Origin: Gammaproteobacteria bacterium UBA6173
Lineage (GTDB): Bacteria > Pseudomonadota > Gammaproteobacteria > Pseudomonadales > Pseudohongiellaceae
Length of the DNA stretch: 16,116 nt
Direction of reading: 5' to 3'
Assembly: GCA_002422225.1 (NCBI GenBank)
Contig: DITX01000181.1
Coordinates: 1 to 16,116, forward strand
Position 1 is the stretch's first letter. Every line of letters starts with the position of its first letter. A model generated the notes under the pieces. The model made no database searches. It worked only from the letters and a program-made list of their open reading frames with translations, and was not told the DNA's origin. Of the stretch, positions 8,220-15,819 are shown one piece after another. Position numbers and translations under genes: made by a program.

Positions 8220-8830
8220 TGGCTGGTCTCCAGCACAAACTCATAGATTTCTTCTTCAGACGTTACAGAGCGTGTCGATAGCAAACGACTGAAACGCTGA
8301 TTACGAATACCACTTTCACCCATCGCCAGGCGACTGACGTAGTCGGGCAACATCGCCGCCAGCTGCGCACTGCCTTTTAAGGACACAAAACTGGCGTCAC
8401 CACTGATAGTAAATTCTGTTAACCACAGCCCCGGGAATGATGCTCTGGATAAATCTTTCAGATGTGAGGAGTAACCCGTCAAATTGCCCAGACTGGTATT
8501 ACTCATAAACTGGTAAAGCTCCCGCGACTGCGCAAGACGCAATTCGCGCGTATTCATCTCTCGAATTAATGCCTGATCGGTGGCACGTCCAGCCACTTCG
8601 CGTTCAACTGTGTCGGTACGGTTCACCTGGGCAACCACCATTGATTGTAGTTCCGCCACATCACTTCTCAAGCTTGCACGAATCCAAACGTTAATCAGAC
8701 TGGTCAGCAACATCACAAGCACGATTACAGCAGTGACTTGCACCAACCTTGCAGCAGTGACCAGATCACGACGCGGGCGTAGCTCGGGTAGATACAGATT
8801 GACCTGTTGTACACCGTTGAGCATCATCAT
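8216..8830 (-). CDS. PilN-like MSHA assembly protein (MshI2 type)
   Basis: Bitopic inner-membrane protein of 204 residues occupying the PilN position between mshI and mshJ. The N-terminus MMMLNGVQQVNLYLPELRPRRD matches the PilN pattern in which an INLxP-like element near the start binds the PilM/MshI partner (here QVNLYLPEL, residues 9-17). One transmembrane helix covers about 32-50 (VTAVIVLVMLLTSLINVWI), followed by a periplasmic coiled coil and a compact C-terminal domain. Three ATG codons lie in tandem at 8830, 8827 and 8824. The first overlaps the mshI stop as ATGA, which favours it but does not exclude the others. Some annotations call this gene mshI2 or mshI1; I leave the symbol blank because usage varies. 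Confidence 0.85.
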   Translation of the reverse strand: MMMLNGVQQVNLYLPELRPRRDLVTAARLVQVTAVIVLVMLLTSLINVWIRASLRSDVAELQSMVVAQVNRTDTVEREVAGRATDQALIREMNTRELRLAQSRELYQFMSNTSLGNLTGYSSHLKDLSRASFPGLWLTEFTISGDASFVSLKGSAQLAAMLPDYVSRLAMGESGIRNQRFSRLLSTRSVTSEEEIYEFVLETSQ

Positions 8831-9783
8831 GACGCGCCTTCCGAATCAATTCTCATGGCGGCACCAATGGCCATCAATGCAGCGCCCTTCATTTCTGGCG
8901 TGATGAATTCCGGCGACGGCAGTTCGTGCATAAAATCCAGCATACCTACCGGTGCGCCTAAGGCATCTGCCAAAGCATTCATCATAAAAGCGGTATCCGA
9001 CTCGCGGGGTGCGATCATGATTTGTGCGATCGGCGGTTGCCCCATCTGACTCTCAAAATAATCCAGTGAACGCTGAATCTCCAGTGCCAGCCTGTCGCGC
9101 ACCATCTCCCAGTCATTTAATGCCATGGCATTAGGCCCGACCGGGGTGTTAATGCGCCGCGTCAGATACAACTGACCGTTTCGGGTCAAATTTAAAGTGC
9201 TGCCACTCTGCTTCAACGAAATAAACGCCAAACCGTTACTGTCATCGAGAAAATGCGCCGACAGGTTGCGCATCACCATTTCTGGAATATCAATTGAGTG
9301 CAGTTGCAAATTGGCGCGCGCAACCGTTGCAATCAAGGTTTCAATTTTTGGTTTCGAGGCCACTACCGCATACAACATTTTGTTCCGACCCTTAAATGCC
9401 TCGTCGGGTACCGGGAACACATCGATCACGGCATCTTCAATCGGCATATCCAGAAGATCCTTGACCTTCCAGCGTACCGCTGAACTGACTTCATCAGGCT
9501 CAACCTGCGGCGCTTCCACCAGATACACGTTGTAGTCACGCGGCGAGAGCACACAACTGCAGGCGGCGTTAGCCAAGCCCTGCTCTTCCACCAGGCGCGC
9601 CAGCGATTCTCGCAAAGGGGCTGTATCTGACACCGCAACACGCGCGCAGTGCTCCAACGTCAATTCATCACGTCGCCTGACGATATGCGCCATTGAAATA
9701 CGGGAATCGTTGACGGACAAACCGACCAGGCCTTCTACCCGTTTTTTCCGTCCAAACAATTCCAACACGCAGTCTTTCCCCAA
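8827..9783 (-). CDS. mshI: MSHA biogenesis protein MshI (PilM-like actin-fold protein)
   Basis: Cytoplasmic actin-fold protein in the PilM position; it should bind the N-terminal tail of the PilN-like protein and tie the alignment complex to the motor. It is 318 residues when read from the TTG at 9783. Recognisable elements are the N-terminal FGRKKRVEGLVGLSVNDSRISMAHI strand pair and the C-terminal LPSPEFITPEMKGAALMAIGAAMR, the usual end of MshI proteins. There is no ATG start in this N-terminal region. TTG at 9783 lacks a ribosome binding site; GTG at 9768, eight bases after a GGGGA stretch, gives a more typical N-terminus (M-LELFGRKKRVEGLVGLSV) and I think it more likely. The gene is first in the operon and its TGA overlaps the next ATG. 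mshH is not present upstream. Confidence 0.88.
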   Translation of the reverse strand: MGKDCVLELFGRKKRVEGLVGLSVNDSRISMAHIVRRRDELTLEHCARVAVSDTAPLRESLARLVEEQGLANAACSCVLSPRDYNVYLVEAPQVEPDEVSSAVRWKVKDLLDMPIEDAVIDVFPVPDEAFKGRNKMLYAVVASKPKIETLIATVARANLQLHSIDIPEMVMRNLSAHFLDDSNGLAFISLKQSGSTLNLTRNGQLYLTRRINTPVGPNAMALNDWEMVRDRLALEIQRSLDYFESQMGQPPIAQIMIAPRESDTAFMMNALADALGAPVGMLDFMHELPSPEFITPEMKGAALMAIGAAMRIDSEGAS

Positions 9784-9796
9784 AGGATTCTAAAAA

Positions 9797-9809
9797 CGCT
9801 TGAATTATA
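9797..9809 (-). promoter_or_regulatory. Putative -10 element of the msh operon promoter
   Basis: Read on the minus strand, a perfect TATAAT lies at 9809-9804, so transcription would start near 9797. That leaves a leader of about 14 nt to the TTG at 9783 or about 29 nt to the GTG at 9768. No good -35 hexamer is seen at 16-18 bp upstream, so an activator or an alternative sigma factor may be involved, or the match may be chance. It is the only strong -10 in the mshI-trmL gap. Confidence 0.4.
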
Positions 9810-9918
9810 AAGCTTAAGTAGCCAGATTCTATAGCAATGGCCCGACTTCAGGGGTATATTTGGGGTCTAAATTAACAAACACTTACAATCCATTCCGTCA
9901 CAAACAGAACCGATCTCC

Positions 9919-10383
9919 TTGTTTAACATCGTACTTTTCCAACCTGAAATCCCCCCAAACACGGGCAATGTCATACGACTGGTCGCTAACACCGGTAGCA
10001 AGCTGCATTTGATTGAGCCACTGGGTTTTGATATTGACGAAAAACGCGTGAAGCGTGCGGGACTCGACTATCACGAGATGAGCCAGGTTTTTCGCTGGCC
10101 AGACTGGGAAACGTTTATGAGTCAAACCGACATACAGCGGCTGTTTGCGCTCACCACCAAAGCCGAGACTTCGTGTTACCAAGCGCACTTTAAAGCCGGA
10201 GATACCCTGGTTTTTGGGCCAGAAACCAGAGGCCTGCCCAAAGAGTTATTGGCAGCACTGCCAAAAGAACAAAAGCTGCGACTGCCCATGCAAGCGACAA
10301 GCAGGAGTCTTAATCTGTCAAATACAGTAGCGATTGCACTGTATGAGGCGTTACGACAGACCGGGTTTAGCGGCCTGTCGTAA
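9919..10383 (+). CDS. trmL: tRNA (cytidine(34)-2'-O)-methyltransferase TrmL (SPOUT family)
   Basis: Methylates the 2'-O of the wobble nucleotide (C34 or cmnm5U34) in the two leucine tRNA isoacceptors, using S-adenosylmethionine; cytoplasmic. The 154-residue length matches the E. coli protein (about 157). The N-terminus FNIVLFQPEIPPNTGNVIRLVANTG is nearly diagnostic. The SPOUT trefoil-knot motifs are present: FGPETRGLP (99-107) and LPMQATSRSLNLSNTVAIALYEALRQ near the end. The start must be TTG at 9919: it aligns with the family start, and there is no ATG or GTG upstream in frame before the TAA at 9868. No clear Shine-Dalgarno precedes it, hinting at weak translation. It is divergent from mshI and convergent with secB, with only 12 bp between the two stop codons. 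Confidence 0.95.
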   Translation: MFNIVLFQPEIPPNTGNVIRLVANTGSKLHLIEPLGFDIDEKRVKRAGLDYHEMSQVFRWPDWETFMSQTDIQRLFALTTKAETSCYQAHFKAGDTLVFGPETRGLPKELLAALPKEQKLRLPMQATSRSLNLSNTVAIALYEALRQTGFSGLS

Positions 10384-10395
10384 ACCATGTCAAAC

Positions 10396-10881
10396 TCAGG
10401 CAGTCGGCTGACCGGCTTGCTGAGCTTTGGATTGCGCATACACCGCATCAAAATTGACGGGCGCCAGCATGACTGCCGGGAAGCTGCCACGCACAACCAG
10501 CGCATCAATTGTTTCACGTGCATACGGGAACAGGATATTCGGGCAAACGGTTGCCAGCACACGCTCGAGATCAGCGTCATTAAAGCCGTCACACGTGAAA
10601 ATGCCAGCCTGCTGAACTTCTACCAGAAATGCGACCATTTCTTCCTGCTTGGCCTCGATGGTCATGCGAAGAATCACTTCGTACACGCCGTCAGCCAGTT
10701 TCTGGTTGCTGGTATTCAGGTTGAAGGAAATTTTAGGCGCCCACTGACCACGAAACACGTCCGGGCTTTTGGGAGACTCAAATGAACAGTCCTTCAGATA
10801 AATGCGCTGCAGCGCAAACATCGGACCCTGGGGTTGCGCTGCCGGTGCAGCACCATTCTGGTTGTTTTCGTTCTCTGCCAT
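10396..10881 (-). CDS. secB: Protein-export chaperone SecB
   Basis: Tetrameric cytoplasmic chaperone that keeps pre-proteins unfolded and hands them to SecA for Sec-dependent export. The 161-residue length is typical. Family blocks seen are QRIYLKDCSFESPKSPDVF (about 25-43), QAGIF (91-95), CPNILFPYARETID (113-126) and GSFPAVMLAPVNFDAVYAQ (132-150). The first 20 residues are Asn/Gln/Ala/Pro-rich and probably disordered; the C-terminal tail KAQQAGQPTA is also loose. The start is ATG at 10881, without a strong ribosome binding site. It lies 67 bp downstream of the rhodanese gene on the same strand and is probably co-transcribed with it; grxC, which usually sits between them, is not there. MSHA secretin, MshK and EnvC in this window are Sec-exported proteins, but no specific link is implied. 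Confidence 0.97.
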   Translation of the reverse strand: MAENENNQNGAAPAAQPQGPMFALQRIYLKDCSFESPKSPDVFRGQWAPKISFNLNTSNQKLADGVYEVILRMTIEAKQEEMVAFLVEVQQAGIFTCDGFNDADLERVLATVCPNILFPYARETIDALVVRGSFPAVMLAPVNFDAVYAQSKAQQAGQPTA

Positions 10882-10948
10882 GATCTAACCGTCTCTCTTA
10901 CATTCTGAGTTGATTAATAAAAACTATTTTTAACGACCGAATTCAGGA

Positions 10949-11365
10949 TTACCCCTGAATAACCGGCAGATTCTGTCCACGCCACTCTGCCATGCCGCCA
11001 GTCAAGCGCACGACATCCATGAAACCCGCACTCGTCAGAGTTTTGCAGGCTTCTCCGGACTGCTGACCCATTTTGCATACCACAATCACTGGACGGGATT
11101 TGTATTTATCCAATTCCGTCACGTGACCACTGAGTTTGCTGGATGGCATATGAATCGCATCTACGATGTGGCCCGCTTCAAATTCCTTTTTATCACGGAT
11201 ATCCAACACCACACCATCTTTTCGGTTTATCAGCATAACCGCTTGCTGAGTGCTGACCGCTTTGGGTCCGGTTTTGGTTAGAAACACCACAAATGCCGAA
11301 AACAAGACCAGCCAGAGCGTTGCCAGCATCCAGTTATTGCCAATAAATTCAATAAACTGCGCCAT
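10949..11365 (-). CDS. Membrane-anchored rhodanese-like protein (YibN type)
   Basis: Single-domain rhodanese tethered to the inner membrane. The 138-residue protein has an N-terminal transmembrane helix (about 11-30, NWMLATLWLVLFSAFVVFLT) and a rhodanese domain from about 36 to 136. The active-site loop is CKMGQQS (97-103), with Cys97 as the expected persulfide-forming residue; other family marks are VVLDIRDKKEFEAGHI (52-67) and LTGGMAEWRGQNLPVI near the end. The size, anchor and location beside secB and gpmI match E. coli YibN. The physiological sulfur acceptor is unknown for this group. The start is ATG at 11365, behind a weak AGAG. It is divergent from gpmI across a 209-bp gap, the longest non-coding gap in the window. 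Confidence 0.92.
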   Translation of the reverse strand: MAQFIEFIGNNWMLATLWLVLFSAFVVFLTKTGPKAVSTQQAVMLINRKDGVVLDIRDKKEFEAGHIVDAIHMPSSKLSGHVTELDKYKSRPVIVVCKMGQQSGEACKTLTSAGFMDVVRLTGGMAEWRGQNLPVIQG

Positions 11366-11421
11366 TTTAAACTCTAACCCCCAGCCAGCCTTTGATTAAA
11401 TGTGTTTACCTGATACCGGAT

Positions 11422-11440
11422 ACTCGACCCGCAAACGAGT
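11422..11440. repeat. Short inverted repeat in the rhodanese-gpmI gap
   Basis: ACTCG at 11422-11426 is the reverse complement of CGAGT at 11436-11440, with a 9-nt spacer. It lies close to a minus-strand -10-like TATACT at 11451-11446 upstream of the rhodanese gene. A 5-bp arm is short enough to occur by chance; listed as a possible binding site only. Confidence 0.2.
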
Positions 11441-11464
11441 CGCGAAGTATACACGCCTGCACCG

Positions 11465-11484
11465 AGCTTGGGTACACACAAGCT
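11465..11484. repeat. Inverted repeat (possible operator) between rhodanese and gpmI
   Basis: AGCTTG at 11465-11470 and CAAGCT at 11479-11484 form a perfect 6-bp inverted repeat around an 8-nt spacer (20 bp in total), the size of a dimeric repressor site. It lies in the 209-bp divergent gap, about 90 bp before gpmI and about 100 bp before the rhodanese. A weak gpmI -10 candidate (GATAAT, 11517-11522) lies 32 bp downstream. No known regulator consensus is recognised. Confidence 0.3.
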
Positions 11485-11574
11485 AGCCGCCACTGGTGAG
11501 CCTGCTTATTAACATGGATAATACTGGCTTTTGATGAATCTGCGCTTGTCACAGATAACAGGGAAACCCTCACC

Positions 11575-13131
11575 ATGACCACAACCACTCCCAAACGCAC
11601 CGCTTTGTTACTGATTCTGGATGGCTGGGGCTACCGTGAAAACACTGACTCCAATGCCATCGCGGCGGCGCACACCCCCACCTGGGATGCACTTTGGAAG
11701 GAGTGTCCACACACACTGATCTCCACATCAGGCATGGATGTGGGTTTGCCAGAGGGTCAAATGGGTAACTCCGAGGTGGGCCACATGAATCTGGGCGCCG
11801 GGCGCGTGGTGTACCAGAGCCTGACCATGATTGATAAAGAAATTGCTGACGGGGGTTTTTTCCACAATCCGGTATTGATAGACGTGGCGCAACAAGTCAC
11901 CGCATCAGGCAAGGCCTTGCATTTATTCGGATTGTTATCACCGGGCGGCATTCACAGTCATGAACAACACATCCTGGCAATGATCCGTCTGGCGCAGCAA
12001 CAGGGTGTCAAACAAATTTATCTGCACGCGTTTCTGGACGGGCGTGACATGCCACCGCGCAGTGCCATGCCATCGCTGCAACTGACCGATGGCGCGCTGC
12101 GACAAGCGGGCCTGGGCCGGGTTGTATCGGTGATCGGGCGCTACTTTGCCATGGATCGTGACAAGCGCTGGGATCGTATGCAGACAGCATACGACCTGAT
12201 CACGCTCGGGGAAGCGCCCTGGCAGGCGGCTTCTGTTGAAGAGGCGCTCAACAACGCCTATGCACGCGGCGAAGACGATGAATTTGTGCAGGCCACGCGT
12301 GTGGCCGCGCCGGGAGACAAACCAGTGACCTTAAACAACGGGGACTGCGTGGTGTTTATGAACTTCCGCGCCGATCGCGCGCGCCAGCTCACCAACGCCT
12401 TTGTAAATCCGGCATTCGACGGCTTTGTCCGCAAAGCAAAACCTGCCCTGCAGAGCTTTGTGACATTGACGGAATACTCCAGTGACCTGAATGCATTTGT
12501 TCAAGTGGCATACGGCCCACAAACCCTGAATAACGGTCTGGGGGAATACCTGGCCAGCAAACAACGCACGCAGCTGCGCATTGCCGAAACCGAAAAGTAT
12601 GCCCACGTAACATTCTTTTTCAGCGGCGGGCGCGAAGAGGCATTCCCTGGCGAAGACCGCATACTGATCCCCTCCCCGTCAGTAGCCACCTACGATCTCA
12701 AACCGGAAATGAGCGCCTTTGAAGTGACGGATAAACTGGAGCAGGCGATACGCTCAGGACAGTACGACGCGATCATCTGCAACTATGCCAATGGCGACAT
12801 GGTGGGACACACCGGCAACTTTGATGCCGCCGTGAAGGCCGTTGAAGCACTCGACCAATGCCTGACGCGTCTGGTCAAAGCCATACGCGATGTCGACGGG
12901 CAGTGCCTAATCACGGCAGACCACGGCAACGTTGAACAAATGATGGACCCAAGCACCGGGCAGGCGCTGACCTCTCACACCAGCGGTCCGGTGCCATTGG
13001 TGTATGTCGGCAGCGGCAACTGGCATTTCACAGCGCAGGGCAGTCTGTCGGACATTGCACCCACGCTGCTGACCTTGATGGGCATGGATGTTCCGGCCGA
13101 AATGACCGGACATGTTTTGATGTCTTCATGA
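11575..13131 (+). CDS. gpmI: 2,3-bisphosphoglycerate-independent phosphoglycerate mutase
   Basis: Interconverts 3-phosphoglycerate and 2-phosphoglycerate in glycolysis and gluconeogenesis; cytoplasmic, manganese-dependent, alkaline-phosphatase fold. The 518-residue length is normal for iPGM. Visible motifs are LDGWGY (15-20, metal Asp16), GNSEVGH (64-70, nucleophile Ser66), HAFLDGRDMPPRSA (151-164), FMNFRADRARQ (261-271), NYANGDMVGHTG (403-414), TADHGNVEQM (447-456, metal ligands) and HTSGPVP (468-474). The ATG at 11575 follows AGGGA about ten bases upstream. The TGA overlaps the envC ATG (ATGA at 13128-13131), so the two are translationally coupled, an arrangement common in Gammaproteobacteria. 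No truncation or missing catalytic residue is seen. Confidence 0.98.
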   Translation: MTTTTPKRTALLLILDGWGYRENTDSNAIAAAHTPTWDALWKECPHTLISTSGMDVGLPEGQMGNSEVGHMNLGAGRVVYQSLTMIDKEIADGGFFHNPVLIDVAQQVTASGKALHLFGLLSPGGIHSHEQHILAMIRLAQQQGVKQIYLHAFLDGRDMPPRSAMPSLQLTDGALRQAGLGRVVSVIGRYFAMDRDKRWDRMQTAYDLITLGEAPWQAASVEEALNNAYARGEDDEFVQATRVAAPGDKPVTLNNGDCVVFMNFRADRARQLTNAFVNPAFDGFVRKAKPALQSFVTLTEYSSDLNAFVQVAYGPQTLNNGLGEYLASKQRTQLRIAETEKYAHVTFFFSGGREEAFPGEDRILIPSPSVATYDLKPEMSAFEVTDKLEQAIRSGQYDAIICNYANGDMVGHTGNFDAAVKAVEALDQCLTRLVKAIRDVDGQCLITADHGNVEQMMDPSTGQALTSHTSGPVPLVYVGSGNWHFTAQGSLSDIAPTLLTLMGMDVPAEMTGHVLMSS

Positions 13132-14342
13132 GCACAAAAGTGCCCGGCTCAGCTCAATTCACTGCGATTGCAATGTTTTTGCTGCTGACGCTCCTGTTGA
13201 GTCACCCGGCAGTTTCTGCAGCGCAAGTACCTGACACCGACGCAGTTCCAGCCGAAGCAACGCTTGCAGAAGCCCCGGAGCAACAGTTGCAGGCAGTCAA
13301 CGAAGCCATTGCCCGCATAGAGCAATGGCTGCAGTCCAGCCGCGCCCAGCGTTCAACCGAGGAGCAGGCCCTGTTGGAATCAAACCAGCAGCTCAACAGC
13401 CTGCGCCGGCAGATGCAAGCCAATCAACACCGACTGACTGGGCTGGAAAATGAGCTTGCTCGTTTGACGGCCGAACAAGTGGAGTTGCTGGCAGACAGTG
13501 AACAGCAACGCGCACAAATCGCCAGCACGCTGCGCGCCAGTTACATGTCAGGGTCAGACAGCCAACTCAAATTACTGTTGAACCAGCAAGACCCCGCTAT
13601 TGCGCGGCGAATGCTGGTCTATTTTGAGGCGTTTCATCAACAGCGGCTGGCTCACATCACGCGCTGGCGCGATACGCTGGCGGAACTGGCCAGCAACCGC
13701 GCAGCACTGACACTCAGCGCTGACCAACTAAGTTCCGTCAACAACAGCCTGCAGGCGCAACAACAATCCCTGGAGTCGCAACAGCAGGCGCGCACAGCGC
13801 TGATTGCATCGCTGACAGCGCAGATGGCAACACGAGGCGGCGAGTTGCAAAGACTCACTGAAGACCGCGACGAACTGCAGACACTGATTGATGAAATCAA
13901 CAATGTCATGCTGGACATTCCTTCACCCGATGAACTGATGCCTTTCGCTGACTCGCGCGGCAATATGCCGTGGCCATTTGCCGGTCGACTATTAGCACGA
14001 TATAGCGACACCTACGGTGGCGGACAACTGCGCCGGCAGGGAATCATTATTGCGGCAGACACCGGCTCGCCCGTGCGTGCCGTGCACCCTGGGCGGGTCA
14101 TATTTTCTGACTGGCTAAGGGGCTCCGGCAATCTTATTATTGTTGATCATGGCAATGCCTACATCAGCCTGTATTCACACAACCAGCAATTGCTCAAACA
14201 AAGCGGAGACTGGGTAAATCGTGGCGAAGCCCTCGCCTTGTCTGGTGAAGACGGCGGCACCGGAGAGCCTGGTGTTTATTTTGAAATACGTCGCAACAGC
14301 AACACGCTGAATCCGGTCGATTGGTTAATAAAACCGGACTGA
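13128..14342 (+). CDS. envC: Murein hydrolase activator EnvC (degenerate LytM domain)
   Basis: Periplasmic division factor that activates the N-acetylmuramoyl-L-alanine amidases AmiA/AmiB at the septum. The 404-residue protein has a signal peptide (about 1-32, hydrophobic core IAMFLLLTLLL, cleavage near VSAA), a long Gln/Ala/Leu-rich coiled coil (about 50-260) interrupted near 139-175 by the non-helical SGSDSQLKLLLNQQDPA segment usual in EnvC, and a C-terminal LytM/M23 domain (about 282-400). The catalytic zinc ligands of active LytM enzymes are absent: the HxGxD position reads RQGII (303-307) and the HxH position reads VYF (383-385); only YSHN (349-352) survives. This is the expected non-enzymatic activator state. 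The ATG overlaps the gpmI stop, and a peptidase gene follows about 100 bp downstream. Confidence 0.95.
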   Translation: MSTKVPGSAQFTAIAMFLLLTLLLSHPAVSAAQVPDTDAVPAEATLAEAPEQQLQAVNEAIARIEQWLQSSRAQRSTEEQALLESNQQLNSLRRQMQANQHRLTGLENELARLTAEQVELLADSEQQRAQIASTLRASYMSGSDSQLKLLLNQQDPAIARRMLVYFEAFHQQRLAHITRWRDTLAELASNRAALTLSADQLSSVNNSLQAQQQSLESQQQARTALIASLTAQMATRGGELQRLTEDRDELQTLIDEINNVMLDIPSPDELMPFADSRGNMPWPFAGRLLARYSDTYGGGQLRRQGIIIAADTGSPVRAVHPGRVIFSDWLRGSGNLIIVDHGNAYISLYSHNQQLLKQSGDWVNRGEALALSGEDGGTGEPGVYFEIRRNSNTLNPVDWLIKPD

Positions 14343-14364
14343 CACAGCTTGTTACCAGCAACTG

Positions 14365-14394
14365 TTGTCGCTTTGCCCAGGAAGCGCCTAGAAT
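14365..14394 (+). promoter_or_regulatory. Putative sigma-70-like promoter of the ctpA gene
   Basis: TTGTCG at 14365-14370 (four of six matches to TTGACA) is separated by 18 bp from TAGAAT at 14389-14394 (five of six matches to TATAAT). Transcription would start near 14401, 42 nt before the ATG at 14443 but only about 6 nt before the GTG at 14407, which favours the ATG as the translation start. The gene could still be read through from gpmI-envC. Confidence 0.45.
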
Positions 14395-14442
14395 GCGGTA
14401 GCACCTGTGGACTCCACCCAATTGAGATCAAAGCAGACACTC

Positions 14443-15819
14443 ATGAAGACCTTGAAAAAATTGCTAGGCACGCCTGCATTGATGATTGGCAAGTTAGCTC
14501 GCGGCACTCTGAAAAGCACGCTGTTGGCAAGCTGCATGACCTTGCTGCCAGGCATTATTGCTGCTCAAGAAAACCCGACAGCACGCCCCTTACCCATAGA
14601 AGAGGTCCGATTGTTTGCTGAAGCCCTCGAAGCCATTCGCAACGCCTACGTTCAGGAAATTGACGACAAAACGCTGATCAATCACGCCATCCGCGGCATG
14701 CTGGCAGGTCTTGACCCGCACTCAGCTTACCTGAGTGCTGACGACTACGATGTGCTGCAGGAAAACACCGAAGGCGGTTTTGGCGGGCTTGGCATCGAAG
14801 TGGGTGAGGAAGACGGATATATCAAAGTCATAACGCCCATTGATGACTCCCCCGCTGCGCGCGCCGGGGTCATGCCCGGCGATTTGATTGTAGAAATCAA
14901 CGGCCGCCCAGTGCGCGATATGCTGGTGAACGACGCCGTCGAACAACTACGCGGTGAACCGGGCAGCACCGTCAGCATCACACTGATGCGCGAAAATGAA
15001 CCAGAACCCATTGACCTGATTCTGACGCGCGAGATCATCACTGCCAGCAGCGTGCGTCACCGCGAACTTGAGCCGGGTTATGCTTATCTGCGCATTGCAC
15101 AGTTCCGCATGAATACCGGTGAGGAGACGCTCAAAGCACTCGCTGAAATCAAAGCGGCGCATACACCGTTAAAGGGTCTGGTGCTCGATTTACGCAACAA
15201 CCCGGGTGGCGTTTTGCAGGCATCGGTTGAGGTAGCCGACGCGTTCTTGACCGAAGGACAGATTGTGTACACCGATGGTCGATTTGCTGACTCCGACAGC
15301 AACTTCTTTGCTACGCCGGAAGATCCCAGCGACGGCGTTGCGATGGTGGTGCTGATCAATACCGGATCTGCATCGGCAGCAGAAATTGTGGCCGGTGCAT
15401 TGCAGGATCATGGCCGCGCCGTCATCATGGGCACCCGCAGCTTTGGCAAAGGTTCAGTACAAACTGTTTTGCCTCTGAATAACGACCGCGCCATCAAGCT
15501 CACTACCTCACTTTACTTTACGCCGGAAGGCCGTTCCATTCAGGCGCTTGGTATCGAGCCAGATATTCTGGTGGACGAGGCACTGGTGACACGTGTCACT
15601 AATCGTCGTGGCGTTTACTCTGAGCGCGATCTTGAAGGTCACTTACCCGGCATCAATGAAGTGAGCAGAGATGAAGACGGGGCGGCGCCAACCGTTAACA
15701 CAATTACCTCTGCCGAGCAGGTAGTGGTTAGCGACTATCAGTTAAACGAAGCGCTTAATCTGCTCAAAGGCTGGAATATCATGGAAAGCGGCCGACAACG
15801 GGTGTTAACAACACCGTGA
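14443..15819 (+). CDS. ctpA: Carboxyl-terminal processing protease (S41 family, CtpA type)
   Basis: Periplasmic serine protease with a Ser-Lys dyad; relatives trim cell-wall hydrolases and other envelope proteins. From the ATG at 14443 it is 458 residues; a GTG at 14407 would add 12 but lies almost at the proposed transcription start. The signal peptide is long (KLARGTLKSTLLASCMTLLPGIIAA, cleavage near residue 41); an ATG at 14482 would give a shorter one. A PDZ domain follows (about 110-200, GGFGGLGIEV...). The catalytic domain contains GLVLDLRNNPGGVL (about 245-258), NTGSASAAEIVAGAL with nucleophile Ser311, and GTRSFGKGSVQ with Lys336 and Gln340; the 25-residue Ser-Lys spacing matches known CtpA/CtpB/Prc enzymes. 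Its position after envC fits a cell-wall role, which is inference. Its last codons and stop lie in a tandemly duplicated 20-bp unit. Confidence 0.94.
   Translation: MKTLKKLLGTPALMIGKLARGTLKSTLLASCMTLLPGIIAAQENPTARPLPIEEVRLFAEALEAIRNAYVQEIDDKTLINHAIRGMLAGLDPHSAYLSADDYDVLQENTEGGFGGLGIEVGEEDGYIKVITPIDDSPAARAGVMPGDLIVEINGRPVRDMLVNDAVEQLRGEPGSTVSITLMRENEPEPIDLILTREIITASSVRHRELEPGYAYLRIAQFRMNTGEETLKALAEIKAAHTPLKGLVLDLRNNPGGVLQASVEVADAFLTEGQIVYTDGRFADSDSNFFATPEDPSDGVAMVVLINTGSASAAEIVAGALQDHGRAVIMGTRSFGKGSVQTVLPLNNDRAIKLTTSLYFTPEGRSIQALGIEPDILVDEALVTRVTNRRGVYSERDLEGHLPGINEVSRDEDGAAPTVNTITSAEQVVVSDYQLNEALNLLKGWNIMESGRQRVLTTP

Noticed and set aside
10340..10420. Looked for a bidirectional terminator at the trmL/secB convergent ends
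   Set aside because: Only 12 bp separate the stop codons and no stable stem followed by a T-run was found on either strand.
13906..14342. EnvC LytM domain considered as an active M23 endopeptidase
   Set aside because: The zinc-ligand positions of HxGxD and HxH are replaced (RQGII, VYF); the protein fits the catalytically dead amidase activator family.
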